Shown: positions 1 to 11,317 of the stretch, one piece after another
Layout: each line of letters opens with the position of its first letter
Position numbering within the stretch: the first letter of the stretch is position 1
Assembly: GCA_963924555.1 (NCBI GenBank)
Contig: OZ004590.1
Location: 930,001-994,000 of the forward strand
Length of the DNA stretch: 64,000 bases
DNA from: Crambe crambe
Lineage: Eukaryota > Porifera > Demospongiae > Poecilosclerida > Crambeidae
Reading direction: 5' to 3'
Translations under genes and position numbers: made by a program
Notes under the pieces: model-generated
The model's database searches: none
What the model was told of the DNA's origin: nothing
What the model saw: only the letters and a program-made list of their open reading frames with translations

Positions 1-1456
1 TAGTTCCATAGAAGAAATGGTATAGGAAGTTGCTCCATATTTAAACACTCCATCTGATGTGCTGAATGGCATCCCCACTAATGCAGCAGCTACACCTAGA
101 GGGTCATAGTTCCTTGTAGGAGTGGTGATCCACCATATAATTGCTGTTTGATTAGCAGTGCAAGTGAACACTAATAGTTCTCCATCACAAGCAGCAACAG
201 AGGAAGGAGATAAGGTCAGTGCATCTAACATGAATAGAAAAGATGTGATTACTGAATCTGATCATATTTCATAAACATAAGGGAAAGGAAATACAATCAT
301 AATAAACACACAATGCCTATTCACCATGCAGTACACTATTACATCTGTCACTGAAAATTCATAATATTATCATTCACATGATGATGCTGATGATAAAATA
401 CACTAGCTGCAGTGGAACCTCCAATAAAGGGCACTACAAAGGAGGAAAAATCCCCCAATCTAAAAAGTACCTTTATACACTCTATACAAAATAATCTACA
501 AAAGAGTTACAAAGGACAAAAGGTTGGGTCCCAATTATTCAGAGGCGGTTCCACTCTACACTAAGAACATTCCATAAGGGCAACAGGTGCTCTACATTTT
601 AAAATGATGACACAACATATTATGCAACATAAGGCCTTACACAAGATAACATAACAATGTCCTCAAAGTCTAAGTCTGAGATATGGGTAGCACTAGCAAA
701 GAGATGGTATGGATGACATGAGGTGTTAATTTTTTTGTATGTTTGTTTATTTGTCTATGCAGGTGCAGCAGACCCTTAACTATAGATTTTAACTAGCTAG
801 CTAATTAGACCACTAACTTCATTATGTTTAACTGCAAAAACAATCTTCTTAGGTAGATTACATCCTAGGAGATAACTGGCTAGGAGAATACTTATTGCAT
901 GACTCTGCTATGTGCTCACAAATCATCCGCTGTCTGATTGAACTTTGACCCTGCCATCCAAATGATATAAAAGTGCAACTGTACATGTTCACTTACATGC
1001 ATAAAATGGACAATTTTTCCTCCATCTAGCATGCATGATTAGTGTGTGGGCTCACTTCACTCACCACTACACATGCTAGTTTCCTTCCTCATAAATGTCA
1101 TTAATGCCAATATTCAGGCTAGTCTGATGTCACAGCGATACTGTGAACCCAAGGGTCTGGTGGCATCAATTTAGCATCCATGAATTGTAAATGCTAACAT
1201 AGTTTAGAAAACCTACACTGTAACCTAGCCACCTCTTCTCCACCCCACCTAATGGACATAACCACTGACTCACTGTCTATATAAACACACTGTTATATAT
1301 TGTGTGTGCTCATCAAGACATGATAGTCTTATCAGCACATAAGACTTTGGGGTGGGGCTTTTTTCATACAACTTATCTAAGAACTATATACTTACTACTG
1401 ATTGATATCCATGGTATTAGTAGACAAATAGTATAAAGTCTGTTTTTCTCTGCCAT
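1..1456 (-). CDS. Ig-domain receptor, 5' part only (runs off left edge)
   Basis: Two coding exons are visible. Exon 1 (1396-1456) starts with ATG at 1456 and encodes a 20-residue signal peptide with hydrophobic core TICLLIPWISIS. It ends at a GTAAGT donor in phase 1. Exon 2 (224 down to 1, cut by the window) begins after a TTAG acceptor, also phase 1. It encodes an Ig-like segment with the first cysteine (VFTC) and the core tryptophan (IIWW). It is about 90% alike by eye to the Ig exon of the inverted pseudogene at 10985-11317 and more distant from the Ig exon at 3772-4098. By analogy with the neighbouring intact gene, FN3, CCP and membrane exons should follow outside the window. The start codon lies 71 bp from that of the intact gene on the other strand. 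No lesion is seen in the visible part. Receptor role is inferred. Confidence 0.6.
225..1395. other. Intron 1 of the left-edge receptor, segmentally duplicated
   Basis: No coding exon is seen. Much of this stretch is repeated in the same orientation at 11318-12587 (for example 818-1020 matches 11615-11800, and 1210-1396 matches 12440-12587). The duplication therefore included the intron and upstream half of a minus-strand receptor gene. One MITE lies at 410-556. Confidence 0.6.
410..556. repeat. MITE, CAGTGGAA family (degenerate)
   Basis: The ends are imperfect inverted copies: CAGTGGAACCTCC on the left and GGCGGTTCCACTC on the right. The interior has runs like 'aaaggacaaaagg' shared with the element at 35342-35509. 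Only the right side keeps a flanking TA. It sits in the intron of the left-edge receptor. Confidence 0.5.
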
Positions 1457-1527
1457 TATGGCTCTTCACCTAGATGTATGTACTTTGACCTCTGATGCAG
1501 AATAATTTCAGACTGCTCGATTCAGTG
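1457..1527. promoter_or_regulatory. Bidirectional promoter between head-to-head receptor genes
   Basis: Only 71 bp separate the two divergent start codons (1456 minus, 1528 plus). Transcription start sites are likely to lie inside or across each other's 5' UTRs. No TATA box is visible. The assignment rests on the two signal-peptide exons, each with a phase-1 GTAAGT donor. Confidence 0.45.
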
Positions 1528-4500
1528 ATGTTGCAAAACAACAGTCATCTTATTTGTTTATTAATCTGCTGCATCTCAACTAGCAGTAAGTCTGTAATAC
1601 TAAGCTAGCACCTGTATGCTAATAGTTGCTGTCAGTCACAATTGTTTGCTGCATGATTATTAGCTATATGTTTTTGTTTATTGCTTATGAAGCAAACACT
1701 CTAAAAATGCCATATTAGGAGACTTTGAAGTGTTTGCTTACATAGCTACAAACCCTTCTGCGGCAGTCAATATACTATAAGAGTGTCCACATACTGTTAA
1801 AAGAGTCAGTTTTTGTATCTCTATAATTACTTCAACAAGGTGTGTGGAAATATTGTGGCACACATGGTGGTGAAAGATGGATGCATGTATCATTAACCAA
1901 ACTGAAGTTATGCAGTTGAATGATTCCTAGAATAGTACTTCTTCTCCAGTGGGCAGGAAGTTTTCACTTCAAAGCCCATAGTTTGTAGATATTTGCATAG
2001 AAGACTCTTGCTATTTACCAAATTCTTCTACTTCCTCTTCTCCTCTTTAGACAACTGTAGCAGACTGTCTTGACACCATGCAATTTCAGCATGTCCAGAT
2101 TCACATAAAATGACCCTGCAGTGCTTTTATTAGCACTATGCATAATAAATCCTCTCCCATCCTTAGACAACTGTCTTGAAAGAGGCCTACTGGTACATGT
2201 GTGTGTACATAATAGAAGATACACATGCTCATAAAGTGAAAGTAAAAAATGTGGCCATTGCTATTTTGTGTAAAAAAGAAAAAAGTGTACACATTTGGAA
2301 ATAATGGACAGTTCCAAAGCTCATTAACTTGTGACATGGAACAGCTTTCTTTGATTAAGTAGGAAAGTGAAGGTGTGCACAGGCTATAAACAAAGCTACC
2401 ATAACACACATGATAAACTACTGGGCCATTCACTGTAAAGAAAAGGATTGGATTTGAAACTTGGCAGCTAGCAAACCATCCTCAATGTTATCATGTCACT
2501 GATATTATCATGACACAAAAAAACAACCAAGGTGTTAGGTTATTACTACATAGATCTAGCTACCTATGAACACTAAATTTATAACTACTCACACAAAACA
2601 AAGATAAAACTGATAGATACACGTCATATCAGACAAACAAAATTTCTAGACACCGTAGCAGCCATTTTTTTACATTTAAAGTTGGCACTTAGCACACTAC
2701 AAATGAAATCCAGGAAGTTATACACATGCACTGGTGGTTTAACTGTTTACTCCACACTGCACACACAATGTGTCTGCTATATCTTACATGGAATTCAAAG
2801 CAATGATGGACTGCGATTAATAGAGTCAGACCTTATTATTCCTAACCTAAATACATACCTGTGTGAGTAACTTGCTATGTTCATCCATGATTCATCTAGC
2901 ATGACGTAAATTTTTTATCTCATACAATCCAGCATTCCCTCTATACGTCAGGGACTTTGAACTTCAGTAAAGAAGATTAAATGAATGTTTAGATTAAAGG
3001 GATGATAGTCAATAAGGTCATCCTGCTTAGAGATTATATGAACATGCAAGTAAAATCATAGCACTAATGTAATCAATTCCTCTGAAAACTATGATGTACA
3101 TGTGCATAATAATAATAAACAAGTTAAACACAGGCCTAACAGGCTAGTGATCTATATAGGCAACTGTATGAGCATTGATACATCAACATTATATACTTGC
3201 AAATCTTACAACCTGAAGTAGACATAGAATAAAGTTAATAATTGGACAATATAACTTGTAATGAGTGATTGTGTGAAGTAGCTATAATTATTATTGTCAA
3301 TTCACTTATTATAGTGTAGTGGGCCCAGGGAGGTTGGTAAAGACCAGTAACAGACATAAATTCCTGTACTCAAAGCGTCTTTTCCCACTCCCTTCTGTCT
3401 GCCTTGTAGCGGGTTGGAAGATGACACACTATTTTTAAACATGTTGAGTTAAAGGTAAAGGATTATAGCATAGTCAATTTTGTGGTTTAAAAATCATACC
3501 ATTTGAATGAATAAGTTGCTTGAGGATGATGATGATGATGAGGATGATGGGCCAGATGAAAATGAGGTGATTTTAGAAGTCACTGTAAAATGACACTACT
3601 TTGTCTTCTGCTCTTCATACTTGAGTCCTAGCACATTGAAGGTGCAGTTGCTGACAGTAGGAGAGAAGTATTCTGGAGTTGATTGTGATATCTGACCCTA
3701 TCTCCTTATGTTGAAATCTTTCTTGATATGCAATCATGTAATTCACTCTAACTATGATTCTGTTATCACAGATGCACTGACCCTATCTTCTTCTGTTGTT
3801 GCTTGTGATGGAGAACAAGTAGTGCTTGCTTGCACTGCTAACCAAACCTTTGTGCGATGGACTGTTTCCACTCCCACTATGAACTACACAAATATAGAAA
3901 CAGACAATAATGATATGGAGCAGAGGCTAGCAGATGGTGTATTGATATTCAGACTTGCTTCTTACACACCTTCACCTTTGGAACTAGTGGCGACTGTGAC
4001 CGTGAGTGTCAGTCAGAACTTCAATGGAACATTGGTAGAATGTGCATCACTCATATCAGGAGTTGTAAGGAGGAAAACTTCAGTGCTGACTCTTGCAGGT
4101 AAATTTTGTGGAACTAGTAATTAGTGTGGACATAATGATATGGAGTGAGTTGGATGCTCTGAATATGATTACTTGATATTAGTGCATAATGTATATACCA
4201 TACAGTGGGGATAAATTATCATGGATTTAGTGGTTTTGAAAATTAATGCACTATGGTCATATTTCTTTAAAATCAAAAATATTTTATGATCTATTTTACT
4301 TTTAGTCAATTCAATAGGTGAAATCTTATGAATTTCGGCCAAAAACTATTTCAAATGAAAGGAAAAAAAATTATGCTAAATAAAAAGGCCATGTAGGATT
4401 AGTACTTTAACAGTTTCTGTTAACAAAAATCAAAATTATGCTGCCTTCAATAATAATCCCTACATCACTGCCTAAACCAAGCAGAACACTTTTATACTGA

Positions 4501-7500
4501 CATGAACCATAGGCATGATACATTGAGCAAAGAAATTGCATCACCTCAATCCTCACGGCATTAATATGCAGGCACTCAGTTTCCTTCATCAGAGAGTGCG
4601 GTAGCACTCTCTAAGTAGGGATGGCAGGTCAAAGTCCATAGGACAGTATAAACTAAAAACTCTTCTTTCTCTTCTACCCTTACTCTACAGGTTCTTAGAA
4701 GGCTACAGTGAATTATTATATCTACAAAGAAGAGAGGAGAATGTTCAAAAGCCAAAAATTCATTCGCCAACATAAGAAAAAAACGAGTTCTAAAATTGAC
4801 TTTTCGTTCTTTTTCTTTATAAGGCCACATCAAATTAATTACTTGTTTATCATCCTAATTTCTTCAAAAATTAGGAGAGGGGGGGAGGGTTTTATTTTTA
4901 TTTTTTATTGGTTTCCATGGCAATTATTTAAAAAGCTATTATGAAAACATACAAAAAGCTGAAGTTCCACAAAAAAAAGCTAAGTTAAAAGTAGTAGCTG
5001 CACACTTTATTTGAAGAATAACAAACACCATAATTTAATAGTTGCCAAAACTGAAATTACACTGAAAATCATGCCTAAATTTCAAATAAAGTACACCATG
5101 CACATGCTCAGTAGAAATAAAATTAAAAGTCCAGAAGAGCAAAAATTAGGAGAGGGAGGGGATGATAAACAAGTAATTAAGTTGACGTGGCCTAATAATA
5201 AGGATAATAATAATAATAAGATCGACGTACCGACTTACTGGCTATAGTCATCAAAATTCTGCTTTGGCCATCTGTTAGAGCGGCACCTAGAGGCTGATCT
5301 TTTGCTATTAGTTTTGACTAAGGCTCTACTTCACTATTCGATAGCACTCGGAACACAGCTGCTAATCTTTCTACGCCATTTTGAAGGGGGCGGGGCTTAT
5401 GGGCGGAGTCACGTAAGCTTAAGTTTAGCTATAGCCAAGGTCTTCATTCATTATCTGATGATGTTCCAGTCACTCCTTGCTGAATTACAGTACAGATGCT
5501 CATCCTATAGTAGCATTATAGCCAGTACTTGGCTGTAGTGTAGTCAGCTCACTTCACCATGCCGTGTACATGTCATTTACATTGCTGTTGCTGTAAAGTT
5601 TTATATCAACAAAACTTAAATAGCTAAACAAATTCTTCAACCAGAGACACTGTATGTACCTACAAAAGAGGTTTATGTAGAGCTGGCTTTGTATAGTACT
5701 GTACTGTAGCCTCCCTCATTCAACTTCAAGCACTAAGAAAAAGGATAGAAACAAGTGAGCGTAAAAAATTCCTTCAAATAAAAAGGTTAAGTAGGGATAG
5801 CCTAAAATCTAGCTGGGCTATCTATAATGTGCTGCAGCCTCGTATGAAAAAAATCTTCGCGATATTACCTCATAAAAGGGGTGGGGCAATTAATAGCAGT
5901 TCTCCTCATATAACACCTGCACAGGATGTGGCCATTTGATGGCATCCACTATTATGATCACTACACCAAATGCATAAACTCCCCATACTCCTCCCTCAAG
6001 CAAGACATACGTACCATCTCAATAATTATTTCAGTGATCACATATGTAACAATTAGCTAATGCTGTTCACTTTTTAAAATGTTCACTCCTTTCAGTACTC
6101 CATTACACTGCAGATGATCATCCTTCAAACTCTCCTCCCTGAACAGAATGAAATACTGATCATTAAATAAATTTAGTTCAATCAAGGAAGCCTTTAGTGT
6201 CTATCAATTTTCATAATCACAAAGAAAAAGAATGCAAACAAGTGAATGCAAAAAATTTCTTCGAAATAAAAATGTGAAGTAGGGATGCTATTATAACTGC
6301 AGCTTCATTATGAAAACCAAGTACTGCAGCATCGAAGCAGTATGGCCCAAAAATCTAGCTAGAATATGTATTATAACTGCATGCAAGAGAGTGAACTTAG
6401 TGAAGTGACCCTTACCCATCATCAAGTACGAGATACTATTCCTACTTCACTCCCATGATCAAGGGCCAAGGGAGTGAAGTAGGAATAGTATCTCGTACTT
6501 GATGATGGGTAAGGGTCACTTCACTAAGTTCACTCTCTTGCATGCAGTTATAATACATATTCTAGCTAGATTTTTGGGCCATACTGCTTCGATGCTGCAG
6601 TACTTGGTTTTCATAATGAAGCTGCAGTTATAATAGCATCCCTACTTCACATTTTTATTTCGAAGAAATTTTTTGCATTCACTTGTAATAAATATGTATG
6701 CTTGCAGCATTAGTATTAGTATTAGTGTATTAGTAGGCGAGTGAAGCTTTTTTGTGTTTCATGTATGGAAATACTACTGTACTGAACTGCTCTCTGTCAA
6801 AATCTAGTTCCTCATTCTCTTTTGTACAGATGACCCTACATCATTTAGTCTGACACTTCCTAACACTTCAGATCTGGAGTTTGGGAGGACTAGTATCACA
6901 GCCATTAATGTATCCTGGACACCACAGGATGGTGTCAACTATGTCATTGCCATCAGTCCACCTATTCCATATAACAATGTTTCAAGGACTAGCATAACCA
7001 TACCCAATGTCCCCTTCAACACCCAATACAACATCACTGTAGGGGCCATCAACCGTTGTGGTGCCAGCTACACTGCATCCACCTCACTAAACTACAGTAA
7101 GTCATTGTAGCAAATGTTGGCTAAATGAGTAGTCATTTAACTTTCATGTAGCTCGCTGTGTCTTCCCTTCCATCAGTCAACATGTGGTATCAAATGTGAC
7201 AGATGGGGCATCATCCTCTGAAGGTGCTGTCCTCGTATTATCATGCAAAAACTCAATTCAGTCACTGGTTGGTGTGGACAGAACCACATGTGTTGAAGGT
7301 GTATGGATACCAGATATCAATGGAGTCACGTGCAGAGGTATGGATTATCTTCATTGAACTTTATAATAGCCACATTGTGGGGCTAGTGGGTGGGGGGGGG
7401 GGGGGGGGGGGGAGGGGGGGTCTCTTCAGACTGCAGCACTGCAGCAAAAATAGTCATCCCATTTTTTTCCTGTATTGCAGGAGAGTGTGGGTTACCTGTG

Positions 7501-8038
7501 TTTGCTGATGGTGTGGTGGTGGTTGATCACTTCACTACTACATTTGAAGGTTCTTCCTTCAACTTCACTTGCCCCACTACCATCATCAGAACTGACTGCA
7601 CTGCAGAAGGTCACTGGAGTCCAGATCCTGCCACATACATGTGCATCAATGCCAGTGCTACCACAACTGCTGCTGATATGACAACTGATGGTATGCATAG
7701 AGAACTCTGTCTGATAGTGAAGAAGTACACAACTATTTATGTTATTTTCTATACTAGCTACAGCATGTGCTTCTGTACCAGTGAGCTCTACCACTGTGGT
7801 GACTGTGGTCTGCAGCATTGTGTTCTTCATTGTTGGAGTGGTGGGTGGGTTTGCTGGTGGTGTTCTAGTTGTGTATTGCTGTGGCAAGTGGCAGTTGGTT
7901 CACCAGAGGAATCGCAACCTCCAACCCAGCCAGCCTCCACCTGCTCCACTTTATGAGGATGTCATTATGACCACTGTTGTCAAAGATAAAGATGAGCCGG
8001 AACTAAAGGACAATGTAGCATATGGACATCTCAGGTAG
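1528..8038 (+). CDS. Intact cell-surface receptor: signal peptide, Ig, FN3, 2 CCP, TM, ITIM-like tail
   Basis: Six exons, all joined in phase 1: 1528-1585 (signal peptide, core LICLLICCIS), 3772-4098 (Ig-like; VLAC, RW and VEC mark the fold), 6830-7096 (FN3; VSWTP and YNITVGAINRCG), 7152-7337 (CCP with four Cys and Trp), 7481-7690 (second CCP), 7758-8038 (TM and tail). Total 442 codons. The membrane segment is Val/Gly-rich (SIVFFIVGVVGGFAGG, about residues 360-390) and is followed by CC-GKW and a tail of about 50 residues. The tail carries LYEDV and, at the end, VAYGHLR, which fits the ITIM consensus. Several NxT glycosylation sites lie in the ectodomain. CCP2 lacks five residues (ADGFS) kept in the related copies at 16318 and 9871-10070. 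Likely a type I adhesion or recognition receptor; ligand unknown. The palindrome at 6238-6686 and a G-run at 7391-7420 lie in its introns. Confidence 0.75.
1586..3771. other. Intron 1 of the intact receptor; no gene seen
   Basis: AT-rich stretch of 2.2 kb between the signal-peptide exon and the Ig exon. Short ORFs here have no family resemblance and no splice context. A GATGAT run lies at about 3524-3548. A second ATG with a leucine-rich start at 3590 (MTLLCLLLFILES then stop) has no suitable phase-1 donor and is not used in my model. Confidence 0.5.
4820..5194. repeat. Inverted-repeat element with 37-bp arms
   Basis: The left arm at 4820-4856 (starting TAAGGCCACATCAA) and the right arm at 5158-5194 (ending GACGTGGCCTA) are near reverse complements, sharing ATTACTTGTTTATCATC. 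The interior is AT-rich without coding potential. It lies in intron 2 of the intact receptor and is probably a non-autonomous transposon remnant. Confidence 0.5.
6238..6686. repeat. Perfect palindrome, 217-bp arms with 15-nt spacer
   Basis: Arm 6238-6454 is the exact reverse complement of 6470-6686 as far as I can read, with spacer 6455-6469. It sits in the intron between the Ig and FN3 exons of the receptor. A diverged relative of the left arm and its outer flank is found at about 5729-5850 ('cactaagaaaaaggat' onward). The similarity extends beyond the left arm to about 6213 but not beyond the right arm, so the right arm looks like the inverted copy. It could be a recent fold-back duplication, a hairpin element or an assembly chimera. 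Confidence 0.85.
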
Positions 8039-8950
8039 CTGCCAAGCAATATAATATGTGTTTTTCTATAATTATCTCATAGAGAATCTGATGTGGTGGA
8101 AGATTATTTAGACACTTTATTATAAATTAATTCTCGTTATATACACAAGTATGGTTTCTATACATGTGGAATGTCCTTGTCCAACATCATCCCTTAGCAA
8201 TAGATAGATTACAGATGTGGTACTAGCTACACATCTTGTAACAGGGTGTAACCTTGAAATTAGGTCAGGGTCTATGCAATCTGGTGCAATCTGTGGATGA
8301 AATTAGCAACATCTCCAAGATTCAATGAATCAGTATGCTATGATCTCTGTGGTAGTTAGCTAAGAATCAAACACTATGACTAGCAATATTATGTTAATGT
8401 ACGTAAGTACATGAGTCAGCTGAATATGGATATCCCAGTTAACTTTGATGTTGTGTTCAGAATTACTCTACTGTACTAAGATTGCTGTGTGAAATTCTGA
8501 TTTATATATATTTTTTCGAAATCCAAGCTCAAAATATTGGTCTGGCCAAAGTTGGACTGGCCTTAATGGAGGTTAGACCCCTGTGTAACTAGCTATCATT
8601 CTTTGACTTATGTTGACAGACTATGATCAGATCCTGGCCCAAATATATTCCTTCATGCAAACTATAACAATGAATATGTAGAAACCTATACTTAGAGCCC
8701 AACTAGTATTAAAGCTACTGTAGCTACCTGATCTTTAATTGCATATTTGGTTAATACTCTATATGGAAATTATGCAAGGATGAAGCCATGCATGTTACTG
8801 AATGATAACTACCTAGCTGACTGCATCCCAACTTCACAACACTGCATGATTTTATGCTAGCCAGATATATATTTTTTGAATAGTGGCTACTACAGTGCAT
8901 ATTATGCTCTACAAAACTGTGCTTCCTTTCCTTTCTGACAACTGAATCAG
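8039..8950. other. Non-coding spacer with a duplicated block
   Basis: 3' UTR and intergenic or intronic sequence after the first receptor stop. The block 8622-8735 ('cagatcctggccc' onward) is repeated directly at 9400-9522, showing the second terminal exon sits inside a tandem duplication. No other coding signal is seen. Confidence 0.5.
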
Positions 8951-9317
8951 ATGCTACTGATAGAGAAGGTAATAGCTACTGAACTCTGTCTGATAGTGAA
9001 GAAGCACACAACCATTTACGTTGTTTTCTATACTAGCTACAGCATGTGCTTCTGAACCAGTGAGCTCTACCACTGTGGTGGGTGTGGTCTGCAGCATTGT
9101 GTTCTTCATTGTTGGAGTGGTGGGTGGGTTTGCTGGTGGTGTTCTAGTTGTGTATTGCTGTGGCAAGTGGCAGTTGGTTCACCAGAGGAATCACAACCTC
9201 CAACCCAGTCAGCCTCCACCTGCTCCACTTTATGAGGATGTCATTGTGACCACTGTCGTCAAAGATAAAGATGAGCTGGAACTAAAGGAAAATGTAGCAT
9301 ATGGACATCTCAGGTAG
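8951..9317 (+). CDS. Spare receptor end: microexon plus second TM/ITIM-like terminal exon
   Basis: An 18-nt microexon (8951-8968, encoding DATDRE) is flanked by CAG and GTAATA. A full terminal exon (9037-9317) follows, with the same CTAG acceptor, Val/Gly-rich membrane segment, LYEDV and VAYGHLR stop as 7758-8038. Both are phase 1-1 compatible with the CCP2 exon that ends at 7690. They could serve as an alternative 3' end of the intact receptor, or be the surviving tail of a paralogue whose ectodomain was deleted. The frame is open. The tail differs from the first by a few residues (EPVSS, VGVV, DELELKE). No ectodomain exons lie between 8039 and 8950. Confidence 0.5.
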
Positions 9318-9514
9318 CTGCCAAGCAATATATATATTTTTCCATAATTATCTCATAAAGAATCTGCAGCTGAAAATTTAATTATTAGTGACTGGCTATA
9401 TTATCAGACCCTGGCCCGAATAAAATCCTTCATGCAAACTATAACAATGAAATTATTAAATATGTAGAAACCTACATAGAGCCCAATGAATAGCTAGTAT
9501 TCAAGCTACTTTAG

Positions 9515-11317
9515 TTACCTGGTCCATATGTCCTTTAGTTCCAGCTCATCTTTATCTTTGACAACAGTAGTCACAATGACATCCTCATAAAGTGAGGCTG
9601 GCTGGGTTGGAGGTTGTGATTCCTCTTGTGAACCAACTGCCACTTGCCACAGCAATACACAACTAGAACACCACCAGCAAACCCACCCACCACTCCAACA
9701 ATGAAGAACACAATGCTGCAGACCAGTCACCACAGTGGTAGAACTCACTGGTTCAGAAGCACATGCTGTAGCTGGTATAGAAAAAAAAAAGAATGACAAT
9801 CCTTCACTGCTATAAGTACATGAGTACATGTATACCTTCTTGACCAGTAGAGCTCGTCACATTAGTAACAACAGTTGTTGTGGTAGCACTGGCATTGATG
9901 CACATGTGTGTGGCAGGATCTGGACTCCAGTGACCTTACACAGTTCTGGTGATGGTAGTGGGACTCAAACCATCAGCACAAGTGAAGTTGAAGGAAGAAC
10001 CTTCAAATGTGGCAGTCAAGTTATCCACGACCACCACACCATCAGCAAACACACCCTCCTGCAATTAACACAGCACTATACTAGGGATTTGGCAGAGGAC
10101 TCAGTCCCAATTATTTTTTGCTAACCTAGTAGCTATTATATAGAAGTGACAAGACTAATGGAAATAGTCCTGCACAATGTCTGGACTCCATACACCTCCA
10201 ACACATGTGGCATTGTCCACACCAACCAACACTCACACTAATATATGAGAATGAGATGACAGCGCCCTCAGGGGCTGATACCACACCCACCACATTAGGT
10301 ACCAGTCTCACATGAGGACTGATGGAAGGGAAGACACAGTGAGCTACATGAAAGTTAAACTACTCATTCAGCCAACATCTGCTACAATGACTTACTGTAG
10401 TTTAGTGAGGTGGATGCAGTGTAGTTGCCACAACGGTTGATGGCCCCTACAGTGATGTTGTACTGAGTGTTGAAGGGGACATTGGGTATGGTTATGCTAG
10501 TTCTTGAAGCATTGTTATATGGAATAGGTGGACTGATGGCAATGACATAGTCGACACTATCCTGTGGTGTCCAGGATACATTAATGGCTGTGATATTAGT
10601 CCTCCCAAACTCCAGATCTGTGTCAGGAAGTGTCAGACTAAATGATGCAGGGATATCTGCAGAGGATGATATACACATATGCAACTAATTAGCTATACAC
10701 AGTTCTATTCTCCCATTGATGGTGAGGGATGGCCAAAGTCCTAAATGACAATCCAACAACTAGCAAGATAGATTTCCACAGTACTTTGTGGATTGTGGGT
10801 GCTTCTCTACAATATCCAGTTGCCTGGCTGGAATAGCAAAATCTCAGCAAGGAGATGAAGAAGTATGGGTCTAAACGCTAGCCATAGGAAAGGCATCAGA
10901 GGAAAACCTCTAAAATCTATAGTGGCCAAAATGAACACATCTACTTGGGACAGTATCATATACATGTAATATTATCAACATTACATATAAGAGTAATATT
11001 TGCAGTCTCATTCCTTCCACTTTCTCCTCCTTCACGATTCACTACAGTTCCATCAAGACTCCTAGTAGCTGTTGTAGTGAGAGTGGACACTAGTTCCATA
11101 GGAGAAGTGGTATAGGAAGTTGCTCCATATTTAAACACTCCATCAGATGAACTGAATGGCATCCTCCCCACGTCTGAAACAATTACAGCTAGAGGGTCAT
11201 AGTTTCTTGTAGGAGTGGTGATCCTCCATATAATTGCTGTTTGATTAACAGTACAAGTGAACACTACTAGTTCTCCATTACAAGCAGAAAAAGAGGAAGG
11301 AGATAGGTTCAGTGCAT
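9515..11317 (-). pseudogene. Inverted receptor copy, pseudogene (Ig, FN3, CCP, CCP, TM)
   Basis: Exon remnants follow the order of the intact gene on the opposite strand: Ig 10985-11317 (open), FN3 10396-10656 (open), CCP1 about 10190-10350, CCP2 about 9830-10070 and TM/tail 9515-9772. CCP1 carries a frameshift after SAPEGAVISFS and has lost a cysteine. CCP2 has lost bases at its start and has an in-frame TAA next to the GHWSPDP block, where A has TDCTAEG. The membrane exon has a 2-nt loss after STTVVT that shifts frame, and the tail lacks the SQPPPAP stretch and the VAYGHL motif. No signal-peptide exon is present: the duplicated flank ends at 12587. Ig and FN3 exons are well preserved, so the damage is recent. 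Expression as a protein is unlikely. Confidence 0.75.

Noticed and set aside
3590-3634. Leucine-rich ATG start as receptor signal peptide
   Set aside because: No phase-1 donor before its stop, while 1528-1585 has a signal peptide with a GTAAGT donor in phase.
7390-7956. 188-codon frame over the G-run and CCP2/TM region
   Set aside because: It reads through introns and shifts frame in the membrane exon; the exon model with phase-1 splices explains the conserved segments.
9828-10124. Plus-strand 98-codon frame
   Set aside because: Shadow of the inverted receptor CCP2 exon on the minus strand.
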